Counted from the stretch's first letter, positions 8,784-17,544 are shown. The stretch: 64,000 nt of DNA from Modestobacter roseus (GCF_007994135.1 NZ_VLKF01000001.1:3844001-3908000), one strand, 5' to 3'. Numbers and translations: made by a program. Notes: generated by a model not told the origin, from the sequence alone.

Positions 8784-9958
8784 CGGGACGAACGGTAGGG
8801 CAGGACGGCGTGCACGCCGAACCCGCCGCCGTGGCGCGGCCCGGCGGTCAGCCGGCCGCCGTGCAGCTCAGCCCTCTCGCGCATGCCCAGCAGGCCCTGC
8901 CCCTGACCGTCGGAGACGGCGATCGCCGCGGCCGCCCCCCGGCCGTCGTCGAGCACGGACAGCTCCAGGCTGTCCGGCCGCCAGTGCAGCCGCACCCACG
9001 CCTTGCCGGCCGGACCGGCGTGCTTGAGCACGTTGGTCAGCGACTCCTGCACGATCCGGTAGGCGGCCAGCTGCGCGCCGGTGGGCATCGGCTGCGGCGA
9101 GCCCTCCACCAGCAGGTCGACGTCCAGCCCGCTGGCGCCGACGTCGGCCACCAGGTGGTCGATCGCCGCGACGTCGGGTTGCGGGGCGAACTCCTGCCCG
9201 TCGCCCTCCCGCAGCACGCCGAGCAGCGTGCGCATGTCGGTGAGCGCCTGCCGGCCGGTCGCCGAGATCTGCTCCAGCGCCTCGGTGGCGGCCGCCGGGT
9301 CGGCCTGCCCCGCGTACCGCCCGCCGTCGGCCTGGGCGATCACCACCGACAGGGAGTGGGCGACGACGTCGTGCATCTCCCGGGCGATCCGCGCCCGCTC
9401 GGCCTGGGCGGCCAGCCGCATCTCCTGCTGGTGCTCCATCTCCAGCAGCCGGGCGCGCTCCTCCAGGCCGGCGATCCGCAGCACCCGCGCGCGGCGCAGG
9501 TCGCCCAGCGCCCAGGCGGCGACGACGGAGACGCCGATGGAGCCGGCGATGATCAGCAGCGATGCCGGGTCGTAGGGGCCCTGGTAGTAGGTGAGGGCGG
9601 CGAGGGCCGCACCGACCAGGCCGGCCACGAGCCCGGCCCTGGACGCCCAGCGCGGCGCGTAGGCGGCCAGGGAGTGGACCGTCACCAGCGCGGCTGCGTC
9701 GGCCGGGAGGAGGTCCGAGGTCAGCACCAGCTGGGCGAGGCAGAGCACCACCACGACGGCGGCCGCCGGCACCGGGGCCCGTCGGCGCCAGGCCAGCGGC
9801 ACGCTCAGCAGGAAGCTGAGGACGACCCCCACGTCGCTCGCGTAACCGGAGCCGAGCAGGGTGGTGACGGAGAAGAACAGCGCGGCCAGCACGCTGTCGA
9901 CGGCGAACGGGTGCCGGCGCAGCCAGGCTGCGAGGCGCTCGAGGGCCGTGGAGTCCAT
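8780..9958 (-). CDS. DesK/LiaS-type sensor histidine kinase
   Basis: The 392-residue protein has five or six N-terminal transmembrane helices (to about residue 155) with very short loops. A HisKA_3 dimerisation box follows: ERARIAREMHDVVAHSLSVV, phospho-acceptor His near residue 200. The ATPase domain contains QESLTNVLKHAG and DDGRGA. The absence of a large sensor domain is typical of intramembrane-sensing kinases that monitor the envelope and control neighbouring ABC exporters. It is first in the operon with the response regulator. Confidence 0.92.
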   Translation of the reverse strand: MDSTALERLAAWLRRHPFAVDSVLAALFFSVTTLLGSGYASDVGVVLSFLLSVPLAWRRRAPVPAAAVVVVLCLAQLVLTSDLLPADAAALVTVHSLAAYAPRWASRAGLVAGLVGAALAALTYYQGPYDPASLLIIAGSIGVSVVAAWALGDLRRARVLRIAGLEERARLLEMEHQQEMRLAAQAERARIAREMHDVVAHSLSVVIAQADGGRYAGQADPAAATEALEQISATGRQALTDMRTLLGVLREGDGQEFAPQPDVAAIDHLVADVGASGLDVDLLVEGSPQPMPTGAQLAAYRIVQESLTNVLKHAGPAGKAWVRLHWRPDSLELSVLDDGRGAAAAIAVSDGQGQGLLGMRERAELHGGRLTAGPRHGGGFGVHAVLPYRSSR

Positions 9959-10063
9959 GGTGGCGACAGTAGGCAGCCGACGGCGTGTCGTCGTCGTCCT
10001 GCGGGGTGAGCCGCGTGTCCACCCGCGGGCTGATCGGGGTGCGGCGGAGGGTGCGGCCTCAGG
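9959..10063. promoter_or_regulatory. Promoter region of the kinase-regulator operon
   Basis: It contains TCGTCC-TGCG-GGGTGA at 9994-10009 and the 12-mer GCGGGCTGATCG at 10025-10036. Both are shared with the promoter gap of the adjacent exporter. The arrangement suggests autoregulation by the NarL-type regulator. It also separates this operon from the last gene of the P450 operon, which ends just to the right. Confidence 0.5.
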
Positions 10064-11125
10064 TCACGACGGTGTGGCCGTGGCCAGCGCCTGCTCGATG
10101 TAGGCCAGCTCCATCACGTGCTCGGCGGTCTTCCAGTAGAGGTCCAGGACCCCGGGGTCCGGGGTGAGGAACGACGAGGGCGCCCACGCGCCGTCGGGCC
10201 GCTGCCGGCGGACGAACCACTCGCCCATCTTCACGACCGAGGGCAGCTGACCGCTGTCCGGCGCAGCGACGTGCATGGCGGCGACGCCCCAGCCGAACTT
10301 GCAGATCTGCACCGACTCCACGTCGTCGAACTGGGCGTCCGTGCCGGCCCGGTTGAGCTCGAGGTAGTCCTGGCCCAGCCGGAGCGCGGCGCCGTCCCCG
10401 GTCTGCTGGGCGTAGCCGGCGAGGAAGGCTCCGGCGATCCCGGAGTGGAAGTAGGCCTGACGCGGTGCGGAGTAGTCCACCAGGCGCAGGAACGCCTCGT
10501 CGGGGGTGGCGTCCAGCACCAGGCCGTCCCCCCGCCAGCTGGGGTGGAGCCGGCCCGGCAGGGCTGGCTGCGCCGCGTGGTTCCGGGCCAGCCAGCGGTA
10601 CACCCCGCGGGCCATGTCGGCCTCACCGGTGACCAGTGCCGAGATGCCCAGCTGCCCGGTCTTGAGCGTGTCCTGCAGCGGGTCGGCGTCGAAGTCGCGG
10701 AGGTCGTAGGCGCCCCCGGACTCGGGATCCTGGAAGGAGGCCAGCCGGTCGGTGACGGTCCGTGCCGTGTCGTACCGGGCCAGCAGCCAGGCCGCGATCG
10801 CCAGCGGCGAGAGGTGGTAGACCGGACTGCCCGGTGCGTCCCCGCCGTGGGGCCCGGGACGCAGGTCCCCGTCGTCGGTGAGGGCCTCGCGCTCGACCCA
10901 CCCCATCATCGCCGCGGCGACGTCGGGGGCGCCCCCGACGCACAGCGCCCACGGCGCCCGCCACCAGACGTTGGCGACCTCGGCACCCTCGGGGCGGCCG
11001 TCGTCGCCGACCCGGTCGGTCAGCCAGCGCACCCCCTCGGCCCGGGCTGCCCGGATCCGGTCCAGCCCGGCGGGCGTGGGGGTGCTCGGCCACGCGGTGG
11101 TCGGCGGCGTGTCGTTCGTGCTCAT
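10064..11125 (-). CDS. Alpha/alpha-toroid protein (terpene cyclase/prenyltransferase-like), last gene of P450 operon
   Basis: I do not recognise a characterised homologue. The 353-residue protein is rich in tryptophan and helices and carries repeats of the kind seen in alpha/alpha-toroid proteins. The segment RRQRPDGAWAPSSF (about 305-320) resembles the QW motif of squalene/prenyltransferase-type toroids, and FQDPESGGAYD is a similar turn. There is no signal peptide or DXDD motif. It begins with an ATGA overlap on the HtaA gene, so it belongs to the seven-gene operon. It could be a cyclase, isomerase or glycan-active enzyme; the function is unknown. Confidence 0.6.
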   Translation of the reverse strand: MSTNDTPPTTAWPSTPTPAGLDRIRAARAEGVRWLTDRVGDDGRPEGAEVANVWWRAPWALCVGGAPDVAAAMMGWVEREALTDDGDLRPGPHGGDAPGSPVYHLSPLAIAAWLLARYDTARTVTDRLASFQDPESGGAYDLRDFDADPLQDTLKTGQLGISALVTGEADMARGVYRWLARNHAAQPALPGRLHPSWRGDGLVLDATPDEAFLRLVDYSAPRQAYFHSGIAGAFLAGYAQQTGDGAALRLGQDYLELNRAGTDAQFDDVESVQICKFGWGVAAMHVAAPDSGQLPSVVKMGEWFVRRQRPDGAWAPSSFLTPDPGVLDLYWKTAEHVMELAYIEQALATATPS

Positions 11126-11697
11126 GGCGTCGGTCGTCCTCGTCGTGGTGGGTCGATGGCTGTCCGTAGTGCTGCGGGTGGGGGAGGGAAGGCCAGGTCG
11201 TCGAGGCTCTCGCCCTCCGGGTAGACCAGGTCGAACACCTCGGCTCCCGCGGAGGTGAGCCGAGCGCGGACACCGTGACCGCAGACGCCGGGGTCGTCCG
11301 GGTGCAGGGGCGGCGCGAGGTCGAACGTCAGCAGGGGGAGCCGACGGGGGGGACCGGCGTCGACCGGCGCGCCGCAGATGGAGAGCACGCCGCCGGGGCC
11401 GCGCACCTCGAGGACGGGGTCGGCGATGCGCACGAAGAGCAGGCCGTGGTGGCCGGAGAAGCGCACGTCCCCCCGGAACCGGTGCACGGCGGCGCCGACG
11501 CTGGGGTCGAGGTGCCACGTGCCGTCGGGGCTGAAGGAGAACGTGCGGTCCGCGGCGACGTCGGCGCCGTCGGTCACCGAGCACCGGCCATCGGGCATCC
11601 GGGCCAGGTAGCGCAGGAAGGACGCCTTGACCCCCCATCGCAGGGCGGGCAGTGCGACGGGTCCCGGACGGGCGGGGGAGAGCGGTGTCCCGCTCAT
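11122..11697 (-). CDS. HtaA-domain protein without secretion signal
   Basis: The 191-residue protein fits the HtaA domain: ALRWGVKASFLRYL, then a DGA segment, FRGDVRFSGHHGLLFVRI, DPVLEVRG, and a C-terminal YPEGESLDDLAF. Characterised HtaA domains in Corynebacterium bind haem at the cell surface. Here there is no signal peptide, membrane anchor or sortase signal, and the gene sits inside a P450 operon with ATGA overlaps on both sides. A cytoplasmic role, perhaps ligand or haem binding for the P450, is inference. The conserved haem-ligand tyrosine of CgHtaA was not confirmed here. Confidence 0.7.
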   Translation of the reverse strand: MSGTPLSPARPGPVALPALRWGVKASFLRYLARMPDGRCSVTDGADVAADRTFSFSPDGTWHLDPSVGAAVHRFRGDVRFSGHHGLLFVRIADPVLEVRGPGGVLSICGAPVDAGPPRRLPLLTFDLAPPLHPDDPGVCGHGVRARLTSAGAEVFDLVYPEGESLDDLAFPPPPAALRTAIDPPRRGRPTP

Positions 11698-13154
11698 CGC
11701 GCGATCAGGGTGTACTTGGTGGACAGGTACTCGTCGAGCCCCTCGGCACCGCCTTCGCGGCCGACGCCGGACTGCTTGACGCCTCCGAAGGGGGCGGCCG
11801 CATCGGACACCAGGCCGGTGTTGAGGCCCATCATCCCGGTGTCGAGCCGGTCGATCATCCGGTCCCCGCGGGCCAGGTCCCGGGTGAAGACGTAGCTGAC
11901 CAGCCCGTACTCGGTGTCGTTGGCCAACGCGACGGCCTCGTCCTCGGTGTCGAAGGGCACCACGGCGAGGACCGGCCCGAAGACCTCCTCGCGGAGCAGG
12001 CGGCTGCCCGGGGGCACGTCGGCCAGCACCGTCGGGGCGTAGAACGAGCCCGCGCGGTCGAGGCGTGCGCCGCCGGTGCGCACGGTGGCGCCGCGGTCCA
12101 CGGCGTCGCTGACCAGCTCGTCCACGCCGGCCACGGCCCGGTCGTCGATCAGCGGTCCGATGGTGACGTCCGGGTCCGTCCCGGCACCGACGACGAGGGC
12201 GGCCACCCGTTCGGCCATCCGGGCGGTGAACTCCTCGGCTACCGAACGGTGCACCAGGAACCGGTTGGCCGCGGTGCAGGCCTGGCCGGTGTTGCGGAAC
12301 TTCGCCGACACCGCGCCGTCGACGGCGGCGTCCAGGTCGGCGTCGTCGAACACCAGGAAAGGGGCGTTGCCACCCAGCTCCATCGAGGTCCGCAGCACGT
12401 TGGTCGAGGCCTGGGCCATCAGCCGCCGTCCGACCGGCGTGGATCCGGTGAAGCTGAGCTTGCGCAGCCGGGGGTCGGCGATGATCCGTTCGGACACCGC
12501 CGCGGGGGCCGCCGTGGTCACCACGTTGACGACCCCGGCCGGGACGCCGACGTCGGACAGCAGCTGGGCGAACAGGAGGCTGGTCAACGGGGTCAGCTCC
12601 GCCGGCTTGAGCACCACCGGGCACCCGGCGGCCAGCGCTGGTGCGATCTTGCGGGTGGCCATGGCCAGCGGGAAGTTCCACGGCGTGACCAGGTAGCACG
12701 GCCCCACCGGCCGGCGGCTCACCACGATCCGCCCGGTCCCCGACGGGTTGTCACCGAACCGACCCGAGACCCGCGGGGCCTCCTCGCCGAACCAGCGCAG
12801 GAACTCGCCGCCGTAGGCGATCTCCCCGAGCGCCTCGCGGTGGGGCTTGCCCATCTCCGCGGTCATCACCGCGGCGAAGTGCTCGCGGCGTTCCTGCAGC
12901 AGGTCGAAGGCGGCCCGCAGCAGCTCGCCACGCACCCGGGGCGGCGTGGCAGCCCAGTCCTCGGCTGCGGCGACCGCGGCGTCCAGGGCCGCCACGCCGT
13001 CGACCACCCCGGCGTCGGCGATGCTGGCCAGCACGTCGCCGGTGGCCGGGTCGTGCACGTCCAGCTGGGCGCCCGTCGCGGCCGGTCGCCAGGACCCGCC
13101 GATGAACAGCTGATCCGGGACGCCCAGCTTCGTGGAGGCCTCGGTGGCGGTCAT
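11694..13154 (-). CDS. NAD(P)-dependent aldehyde dehydrogenase
   Basis: The 486-residue enzyme has the family motifs VTPWNFPLAM, the catalytic glutamate in ELGGNAPFLVFDDAD and the catalytic cysteine in NTGQACTAANRF. Close resemblance to GabD-type succinate-semialdehyde dehydrogenases is seen, but the operon context (P450, ferredoxin) suggests oxidation of an aldehyde formed from the pathway substrate. The ATG chosen precedes TATEASTKLG and overlaps the reductase stop by four bases; the frame is open further upstream, but that sequence is antisense-like. Confidence 0.9.
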   Translation of the reverse strand: MTATEASTKLGVPDQLFIGGSWRPAATGAQLDVHDPATGDVLASIADAGVVDGVAALDAAVAAAEDWAATPPRVRGELLRAAFDLLQERREHFAAVMTAEMGKPHREALGEIAYGGEFLRWFGEEAPRVSGRFGDNPSGTGRIVVSRRPVGPCYLVTPWNFPLAMATRKIAPALAAGCPVVLKPAELTPLTSLLFAQLLSDVGVPAGVVNVVTTAAPAAVSERIIADPRLRKLSFTGSTPVGRRLMAQASTNVLRTSMELGGNAPFLVFDDADLDAAVDGAVSAKFRNTGQACTAANRFLVHRSVAEEFTARMAERVAALVVGAGTDPDVTIGPLIDDRAVAGVDELVSDAVDRGATVRTGGARLDRAGSFYAPTVLADVPPGSRLLREEVFGPVLAVVPFDTEDEAVALANDTEYGLVSYVFTRDLARGDRMIDRLDTGMMGLNTGLVSDAAAPFGGVKQSGVGREGGAEGLDEYLSTKYTLIAR

Positions 13155-14455
13155 GCGAGCACGTCCTGACCGTGCGTCCGGGGGGCCGGGGCGCCGGTCG
13201 AGGAGGGGCGGGTCGACGTCCGCAACGGGGTGCCCGGGTCCGCGGCGAGCGCTGCCGGGACGGTGCTGCCCGCGGCGAGGGCGGCGCGGACCGCCATGAA
13301 GTCCAGCGGGCTGTTCACGCACTCGGCTGCGGCCAGCGTGTCCCCGCGGTAGTAGAGGACGCTGAAGCGCTCGGTGCCCGGGTCGCCCCGCACGACCTGC
13401 TGGTCACAGCCCTGGCTGAGGCCCGCGACCTGGAGCTTGAGGTCGAACTGGTCGGACCAGAACCACGGTGGGGTGCGATAGGGAAGCCGCTTCCCGGCCA
13501 GGGTCGCGGCGGCGACCTTGGCCTGCTCGACGGCGGTGTTCACCGACTCGAAGCGCATCCGGGGGGAGGCGCCGGCGACGGGGGTGGGGCAGTTGACGCA
13601 GTCCCCGGCGGCCACCGTCGTGCCATCGCTGGTCAGGCCGTGCTCGTCCACGACGATGCCGTTGTCCACCCGCAACCCCAGGTGCTCGGCCAGTTCGGTC
13701 CGTGGGACGGCGCCGATGCCGACGACGACCAGGTCGGCTGGCACGTGGGTGCCGTCGGTGAGGTCCAGGCCGGTCGCGCGCCCGTTGCCGTCGTCGGTGA
13801 CGGCAGCGACGCCGACGGAGAAGTGCAGCGTGCACCCACGACGCTCGTGCGCGCGCCGGAAGAACTCGCTGATGGGTTCGCCCACGGCTCGGCCCATCAG
13901 CCGGTCGTCGGCCAGGACGACGGTCACGTCCTTGCCCAGTCGGCGCACGCTGGCGGCCACCTCCAGCCCGATGAAGCCGCCACCGACGATGACGACGCGG
14001 TCGGCGCGGGTCAGGTCCTCCCGCAGGGCGAGGGCGTCGTCGGTGTCGCGCAGGTAGCGGACGCCGGCCAGGTCCGCGCCGGGGACGTCGAGCCGACGCG
14101 GGCGAGCGCCCACGGTGAGGGCGAGACGGGTGAAGGGGAACCGGCGGCCGGAGCTGGACACCGCCACACCGGAGCCGTCCGGCCGTCGCTCCACCGACGT
14201 GATCCGCTGGTCCAGCACGAGGTCGATGCGCTGCTCCGCGTAGAACTGGGGGGACCGGAACACCAGGGACCCGGTGGGCAGGTCACCCTGCAGCAGGGCC
14301 TTGGACAGCGGGGGGCGCTGGTAGGGGGGGTGTGCCTCCGCGCCCACGACGGTGATCGGGTCGTCGAGGCCCTGCTCGCGGAGGGAGCTGGCCAGCTGCA
14401 CGCCGGCCTGGCTGGCCCCGATCACCAGGACCCCGCGCTCGTTCGTGGGGCGCAC
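13151..14455 (-). CDS. FAD-dependent ferredoxin reductase
   Basis: The 434-residue flavoprotein has an N-terminal dinucleotide fold (VLVIGASQAGVQLASSLRE), a second NAD-binding fold (VVIVGGGFIGLEVAAS) and the FAD motif TVAAGDCVN. It fits the putidaredoxin/rhodocoxin-reductase family, which passes electrons from NADH to a [2Fe-2S] ferredoxin. The ferredoxin gene ends two bases upstream and the P450 lies just beyond, so the whole class I electron-transfer chain is encoded here. The GTG start is supported by the immediate upstream stop and the fold beginning at residue 8. Confidence 0.92.
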   Translation of the reverse strand: MRPTNERGVLVIGASQAGVQLASSLREQGLDDPITVVGAEAHPPYQRPPLSKALLQGDLPTGSLVFRSPQFYAEQRIDLVLDQRITSVERRPDGSGVAVSSSGRRFPFTRLALTVGARPRRLDVPGADLAGVRYLRDTDDALALREDLTRADRVVIVGGGFIGLEVAASVRRLGKDVTVVLADDRLMGRAVGEPISEFFRRAHERRGCTLHFSVGVAAVTDDGNGRATGLDLTDGTHVPADLVVVGIGAVPRTELAEHLGLRVDNGIVVDEHGLTSDGTTVAAGDCVNCPTPVAGASPRMRFESVNTAVEQAKVAAATLAGKRLPYRTPPWFWSDQFDLKLQVAGLSQGCDQQVVRGDPGTERFSVLYYRGDTLAAAECVNSPLDFMAVRAALAAGSTVPAALAADPGTPLRTSTRPSSTGAPAPRTHGQDVLA

Positions 14456-14457
14456 GG

Positions 14458-14781
14458 CTACTCCTGGGCCTCGGGCAGCGTGACGTGCAGGTCGCCGAGC
14501 TCGTCGCTGACGACCAGCTGGCAGGACAGCCGAGAGGTGGGACGGCGGTCGTCGGCGGTGCCGTCGAGCATCTCGTCCTCCAGCTCGCCCACGGGAGGCA
14601 GCCGATCGGCGTCCCCTGCGTCGACGAAGACGTGGCAGGTCGCGCAGGACAGCACGCCGCCGCACTCGCCCACGATCCCGGCGACCCCGTTGCGTACAGC
14701 GGTCTGCATCACCGAGTCGCCGGTGGTTGCCGAGATCTCGCGGACGTCACCGTCGGCGGAGGTGTAACGGATGGTGGGCAT
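14458..14781 (-). CDS. [2Fe-2S] ferredoxin, adrenodoxin/putidaredoxin type
   Basis: The 107-residue protein has the vertebrate-type ferredoxin spacing C-x5-C-x2-C (ECGGVLSCATCHVF) and the distal cysteine in SRLSCQLVV. It should carry electrons from the FAD reductase encoded two bases downstream to the P450 encoded upstream. The acidic surface segment PPVGELEDEML matches the reductase-docking helix of putidaredoxin-like proteins. An alternative upstream ATG would add 13 residues without homology. Confidence 0.93.
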   Translation of the reverse strand: MPTIRYTSADGDVREISATTGDSVMQTAVRNGVAGIVGECGGVLSCATCHVFVDAGDADRLPPVGELEDEMLDGTADDRRPTSRLSCQLVVSDELGDLHVTLPEAQE

Positions 14782-14888
14782 GACGGAGCTCGCCTCTCTG
14801 AGGGGTGGTCGGTGGGACATCGGCGCGACCTCGCCCGCCGGGCGACGGCGGGCGAGGCGGCGCGCGGCTCTCGTGCGCTGGGCAGGGT

Positions 14889-16133
14889 CTACGCGACGTC
14901 GTCGACCGGGAGGGGGCTGCGCGGGGTGAACGTCACCGGCAGCCGGGTGAACCCGGCGGCGAGGCCGATGGAGGGGAAGACCCGGACCCCCGACCGGTCG
15001 ATGGTGAGGTCGGGGATGGCCGTCGTCAGCGTGGTGAGGACGTCGTAGATCTCCAGCTTGGCCAGCGGCGAGCCGAGACAGCGGTGGCCACCGCTGCTGA
15101 AGCTCACGTGGTCGCGGGCGTTCTCGCGCTCGAGGTCCACGGCGTCCGGCTCGGGGAACTTCGCCGGGTCCCGGTTGGCGCCGGCGAGCCACATGAGGAT
15201 CCGCTCCCCCCGCCGGATGGGCTGTCCGAGCAGCTCGGTGTCGCGCACGGCGGTGCGGGCGATGTGGTGAGCGGGCGGGTGGACCCGGAGGAACTCCTCG
15301 ACGGCGTTGACGCGGAAGGGCTCGTCCTCGCGGATGCGCGCAGCCTCGACGGGGTGGTCGTCCAGCCACAGCAGCGCGTTGGCCATCAGCGACACCGACG
15401 TGTCGAACCCACCGAAGACCAGCGCGTTCATCATGCTCTCGCCCTCGTCGAGGCTGAGCTGTCGACCCTCCACCTGCCCGTTGGCCAGGGCGGAGATGAT
15501 GTCGTCCGCCGGCGCCTCGCGGCGGGCCAGCAGCATGCGGCGGAAGTCCTCCCGCATGCGCGCCTGCTCCTCGTGCGGGTAGTCCGGGTCGGTGGTGGGC
15601 AGCGAGGCACCACGGTGCGCGGCCGCGGCCGCGTCCTCCCACTTGTCCGCGTCGTAGCCGAGCACGTACAGCGTCGTCCGGGCCGTCGTCGGGATCAGGA
15701 TGTCGTCGATCAGATCGGCCGATCCCTGCTCGATCACGGTGTTGATGGCCTCCCGCAGGTGCCGGTGGGCCACCGGCCGCAGGCGGCGCAGGCCCTTCGG
15801 GGCGAAGAAGGGGGCCTCCAGCCGGCGTCGGCCGGTGTGCAGCGGCGGGTCGGACTCCCCGAGGAACAGCCGGTAGGGCATCTGCGGGACGATCTGCCCC
15901 TTGCCCCCGTTCTCCGTCCCGTCGAGGTCGTTGACGGACGTGAAGGTCTCCCAGTCCGTGGCGACGCGCTGGACGGCGTCCCAGTCCGCGAGCACCCAGG
16001 ACCCGCCGTGGTGCTCGGTCCAGGCCAGGGGTCTGCCGGTGGCGTGGAGATCGGCGGCCAGCCGCTGCCAGTTGTCGCGGTACTCGGCCGAGTGGTGGTC
16101 GAAGTCGATGGTGGGTCGTTCGATGGCGGTCAT
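14889..16133 (-). CDS. Cytochrome P450 (operon P450)
   Basis: The 414-residue protein has the I-helix motif GGFDTS, the ExxR helix (EEFLR) and the haem loop FSSGGHRCLGSPLAKLE with the thiolate at about C352. It is soluble, with no N-terminal anchor, as expected for a class I bacterial P450 served by the ferredoxin and reductase encoded downstream. The I-helix Asp in place of Glu and the ASLPTT region are unusual but not diagnostic. The subfamily and substrate are not recognised. A GAGAGG ribosome site lies about ten bases before the ATG. Confidence 0.93.
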   Translation of the reverse strand: MTAIERPTIDFDHHSAEYRDNWQRLAADLHATGRPLAWTEHHGGSWVLADWDAVQRVATDWETFTSVNDLDGTENGGKGQIVPQMPYRLFLGESDPPLHTGRRRLEAPFFAPKGLRRLRPVAHRHLREAINTVIEQGSADLIDDILIPTTARTTLYVLGYDADKWEDAAAAAHRGASLPTTDPDYPHEEQARMREDFRRMLLARREAPADDIISALANGQVEGRQLSLDEGESMMNALVFGGFDTSVSLMANALLWLDDHPVEAARIREDEPFRVNAVEEFLRVHPPAHHIARTAVRDTELLGQPIRRGERILMWLAGANRDPAKFPEPDAVDLERENARDHVSFSSGGHRCLGSPLAKLEIYDVLTTLTTAIPDLTIDRSGVRVFPSIGLAAGFTRLPVTFTPRSPLPVDDVA

Positions 16134-16184
16134 GCCGGGGTGACCTCTCGGGCTGCGGGTGGGGGTGGTCGCTGTGCCGGCCGG

Positions 16185-17492
16185 TCAGGCCTGCGCTGAT
16201 GGGGAGTCGGCCGGCGCGTGCCCCGCTCTGGCGATGACCTCGTCGAGCACGGGCAGGATGGCCTCGTTGAACCCGACCGGGTCGTCGCACGGGGCGAAGT
16301 GGCCCAGGTCGGGGAGCTTCACCGACACCGCGCCGGGGATGTTCTTCTCCACGGCCGGGCCCCCGTTGACGTCGTCGTCGGCGGCCGGGTCGTACTCACC
16401 GGTGACCACGTACACCGGCTTGCTGCCGGCATCGATCTTGTGGCCGTTCCTGTTCAGGTCGTGCTCGAACATGAAGTAGTCGTTGTCCCCGGCGTAGATG
16501 CCCGGGAAGTTGGACCGGTAGATCCAGTACGTCTCGTGCGCGTTGGGCTCGGGTGCGTTCGGCGCCGTGGCGCCGAAGTTGAGCGAGGGCGCGTAGTCGT
16601 CGCTGATCCCCGGCGTGCGGAACAGGTCGTTGCTGAAGCCCTCGGGCAGGCGGGGGTTGCCGTACCAGCCGTTCAACGCGACGAAGGCGCCGAACCGCTC
16701 ACCGCGCTCGGCCGCCAGGTCCAGGGCGAGCTGCCCGCCGACGGAGCAACCCATGAAGAAGGGCTGGTCCAGCTGGAGGTGGTCGGCGATGGCGACGACC
16801 CAGTTCATCAGCCATTCCTGGCCGGGCAGGTAGGGCTGCTCCCACCACCGCACGCCGACCGGGGGGAGGGACTTGCCGTGGTAGGGCAGGTCGTAGGCGT
16901 ACATGGTGAACCGCTGCTGCATCTCGGGGTCGGCGAGCAGGTGGCGGTACTGGCGGCCATCGGTGCCGGCGGTCGGGTGCAGCAGCAGCGGGATGGGACC
17001 GGTGCCCGCCTGCTCGTAGTACACGCGCGCCTCCTCGCCGGCGGCGGTGATGTAGGCGTACCGACCCACTGCCGAGTCCGTGTCGCGGTAGGGATCGCGG
17101 ACGGGCTTGCGCACCGCCTCACCTGCGACGGTCTCCCGCACCACCTTGAACAGCCGGTCGATGCCCGCGAACCAGGGCGCCACGACCCGGGCGAGGTCGG
17201 CGTCCACGAACACGCCGTGCGACATGCCGCCGGTCAAGCTCTCGTACCCGGGTGCCGGTGTGGCCCTGGAGAAGGTCCCGGTCCAGAACTCCTCGGGCCC
17301 CCGGACCACGGCATCAGCCGGTCCTTCGGCCGGGCGCACCCCCGTCACGGTCCCCCCGGCGACCACGACGTCGAACTCCTGGCCGGGGACGGACATCCGG
17401 ATCGTCCCCGAGAAGCCCCGCAGCTTGTAGGCCAGCTCCACGTCGGCCTGCGCGCGGGCGAGGACCTGCTGGTGGTCGATCTGGTGAGTCAT
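16185..17492 (-). CDS. SCP2-like domain fused to alpha/beta hydrolase, first gene of P450 operon
   Basis: The N-terminal 130 residues (VELAYKLRGFSGTIRMSV, DVVVAGGTVTGVRPAEGPAD, FWTGTFSR) look like an SCP2/sterol-carrier or similar small-molecule-binding fold. Residues 150-420 are an alpha/beta hydrolase: oxyanion region LLLHPTAGTDG, nucleophile in MGCSVGGQ (about S250), Asp near GEYDPAADD and His in LGHFAPC. The fusion suggests hydrolysis of a hydrophobic or carrier-bound substrate. It starts at an ATG with AGAGGCGG upstream, directly facing the operator region, and leads the seven-gene operon. Confidence 0.8.
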   Translation of the reverse strand: MTHQIDHQQVLARAQADVELAYKLRGFSGTIRMSVPGQEFDVVVAGGTVTGVRPAEGPADAVVRGPEEFWTGTFSRATPAPGYESLTGGMSHGVFVDADLARVVAPWFAGIDRLFKVVRETVAGEAVRKPVRDPYRDTDSAVGRYAYITAAGEEARVYYEQAGTGPIPLLLHPTAGTDGRQYRHLLADPEMQQRFTMYAYDLPYHGKSLPPVGVRWWEQPYLPGQEWLMNWVVAIADHLQLDQPFFMGCSVGGQLALDLAAERGERFGAFVALNGWYGNPRLPEGFSNDLFRTPGISDDYAPSLNFGATAPNAPEPNAHETYWIYRSNFPGIYAGDNDYFMFEHDLNRNGHKIDAGSKPVYVVTGEYDPAADDDVNGGPAVEKNIPGAVSVKLPDLGHFAPCDDPVGFNEAILPVLDEVIARAGHAPADSPSAQA

Positions 17493-17544
17493 GAACCCGC
17501 CTCTGAGTCGCGGGTCGGCGCTGCGCCGACCTCGTCGTCGGAAA

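Noticed and set aside
11694-13322. Longer aldehyde dehydrogenase with 56 more N-terminal residues.
   Set aside because: The added segment is Arg/Pro-rich and antisense-like. The ATG overlapping the reductase stop gives the correct family length.
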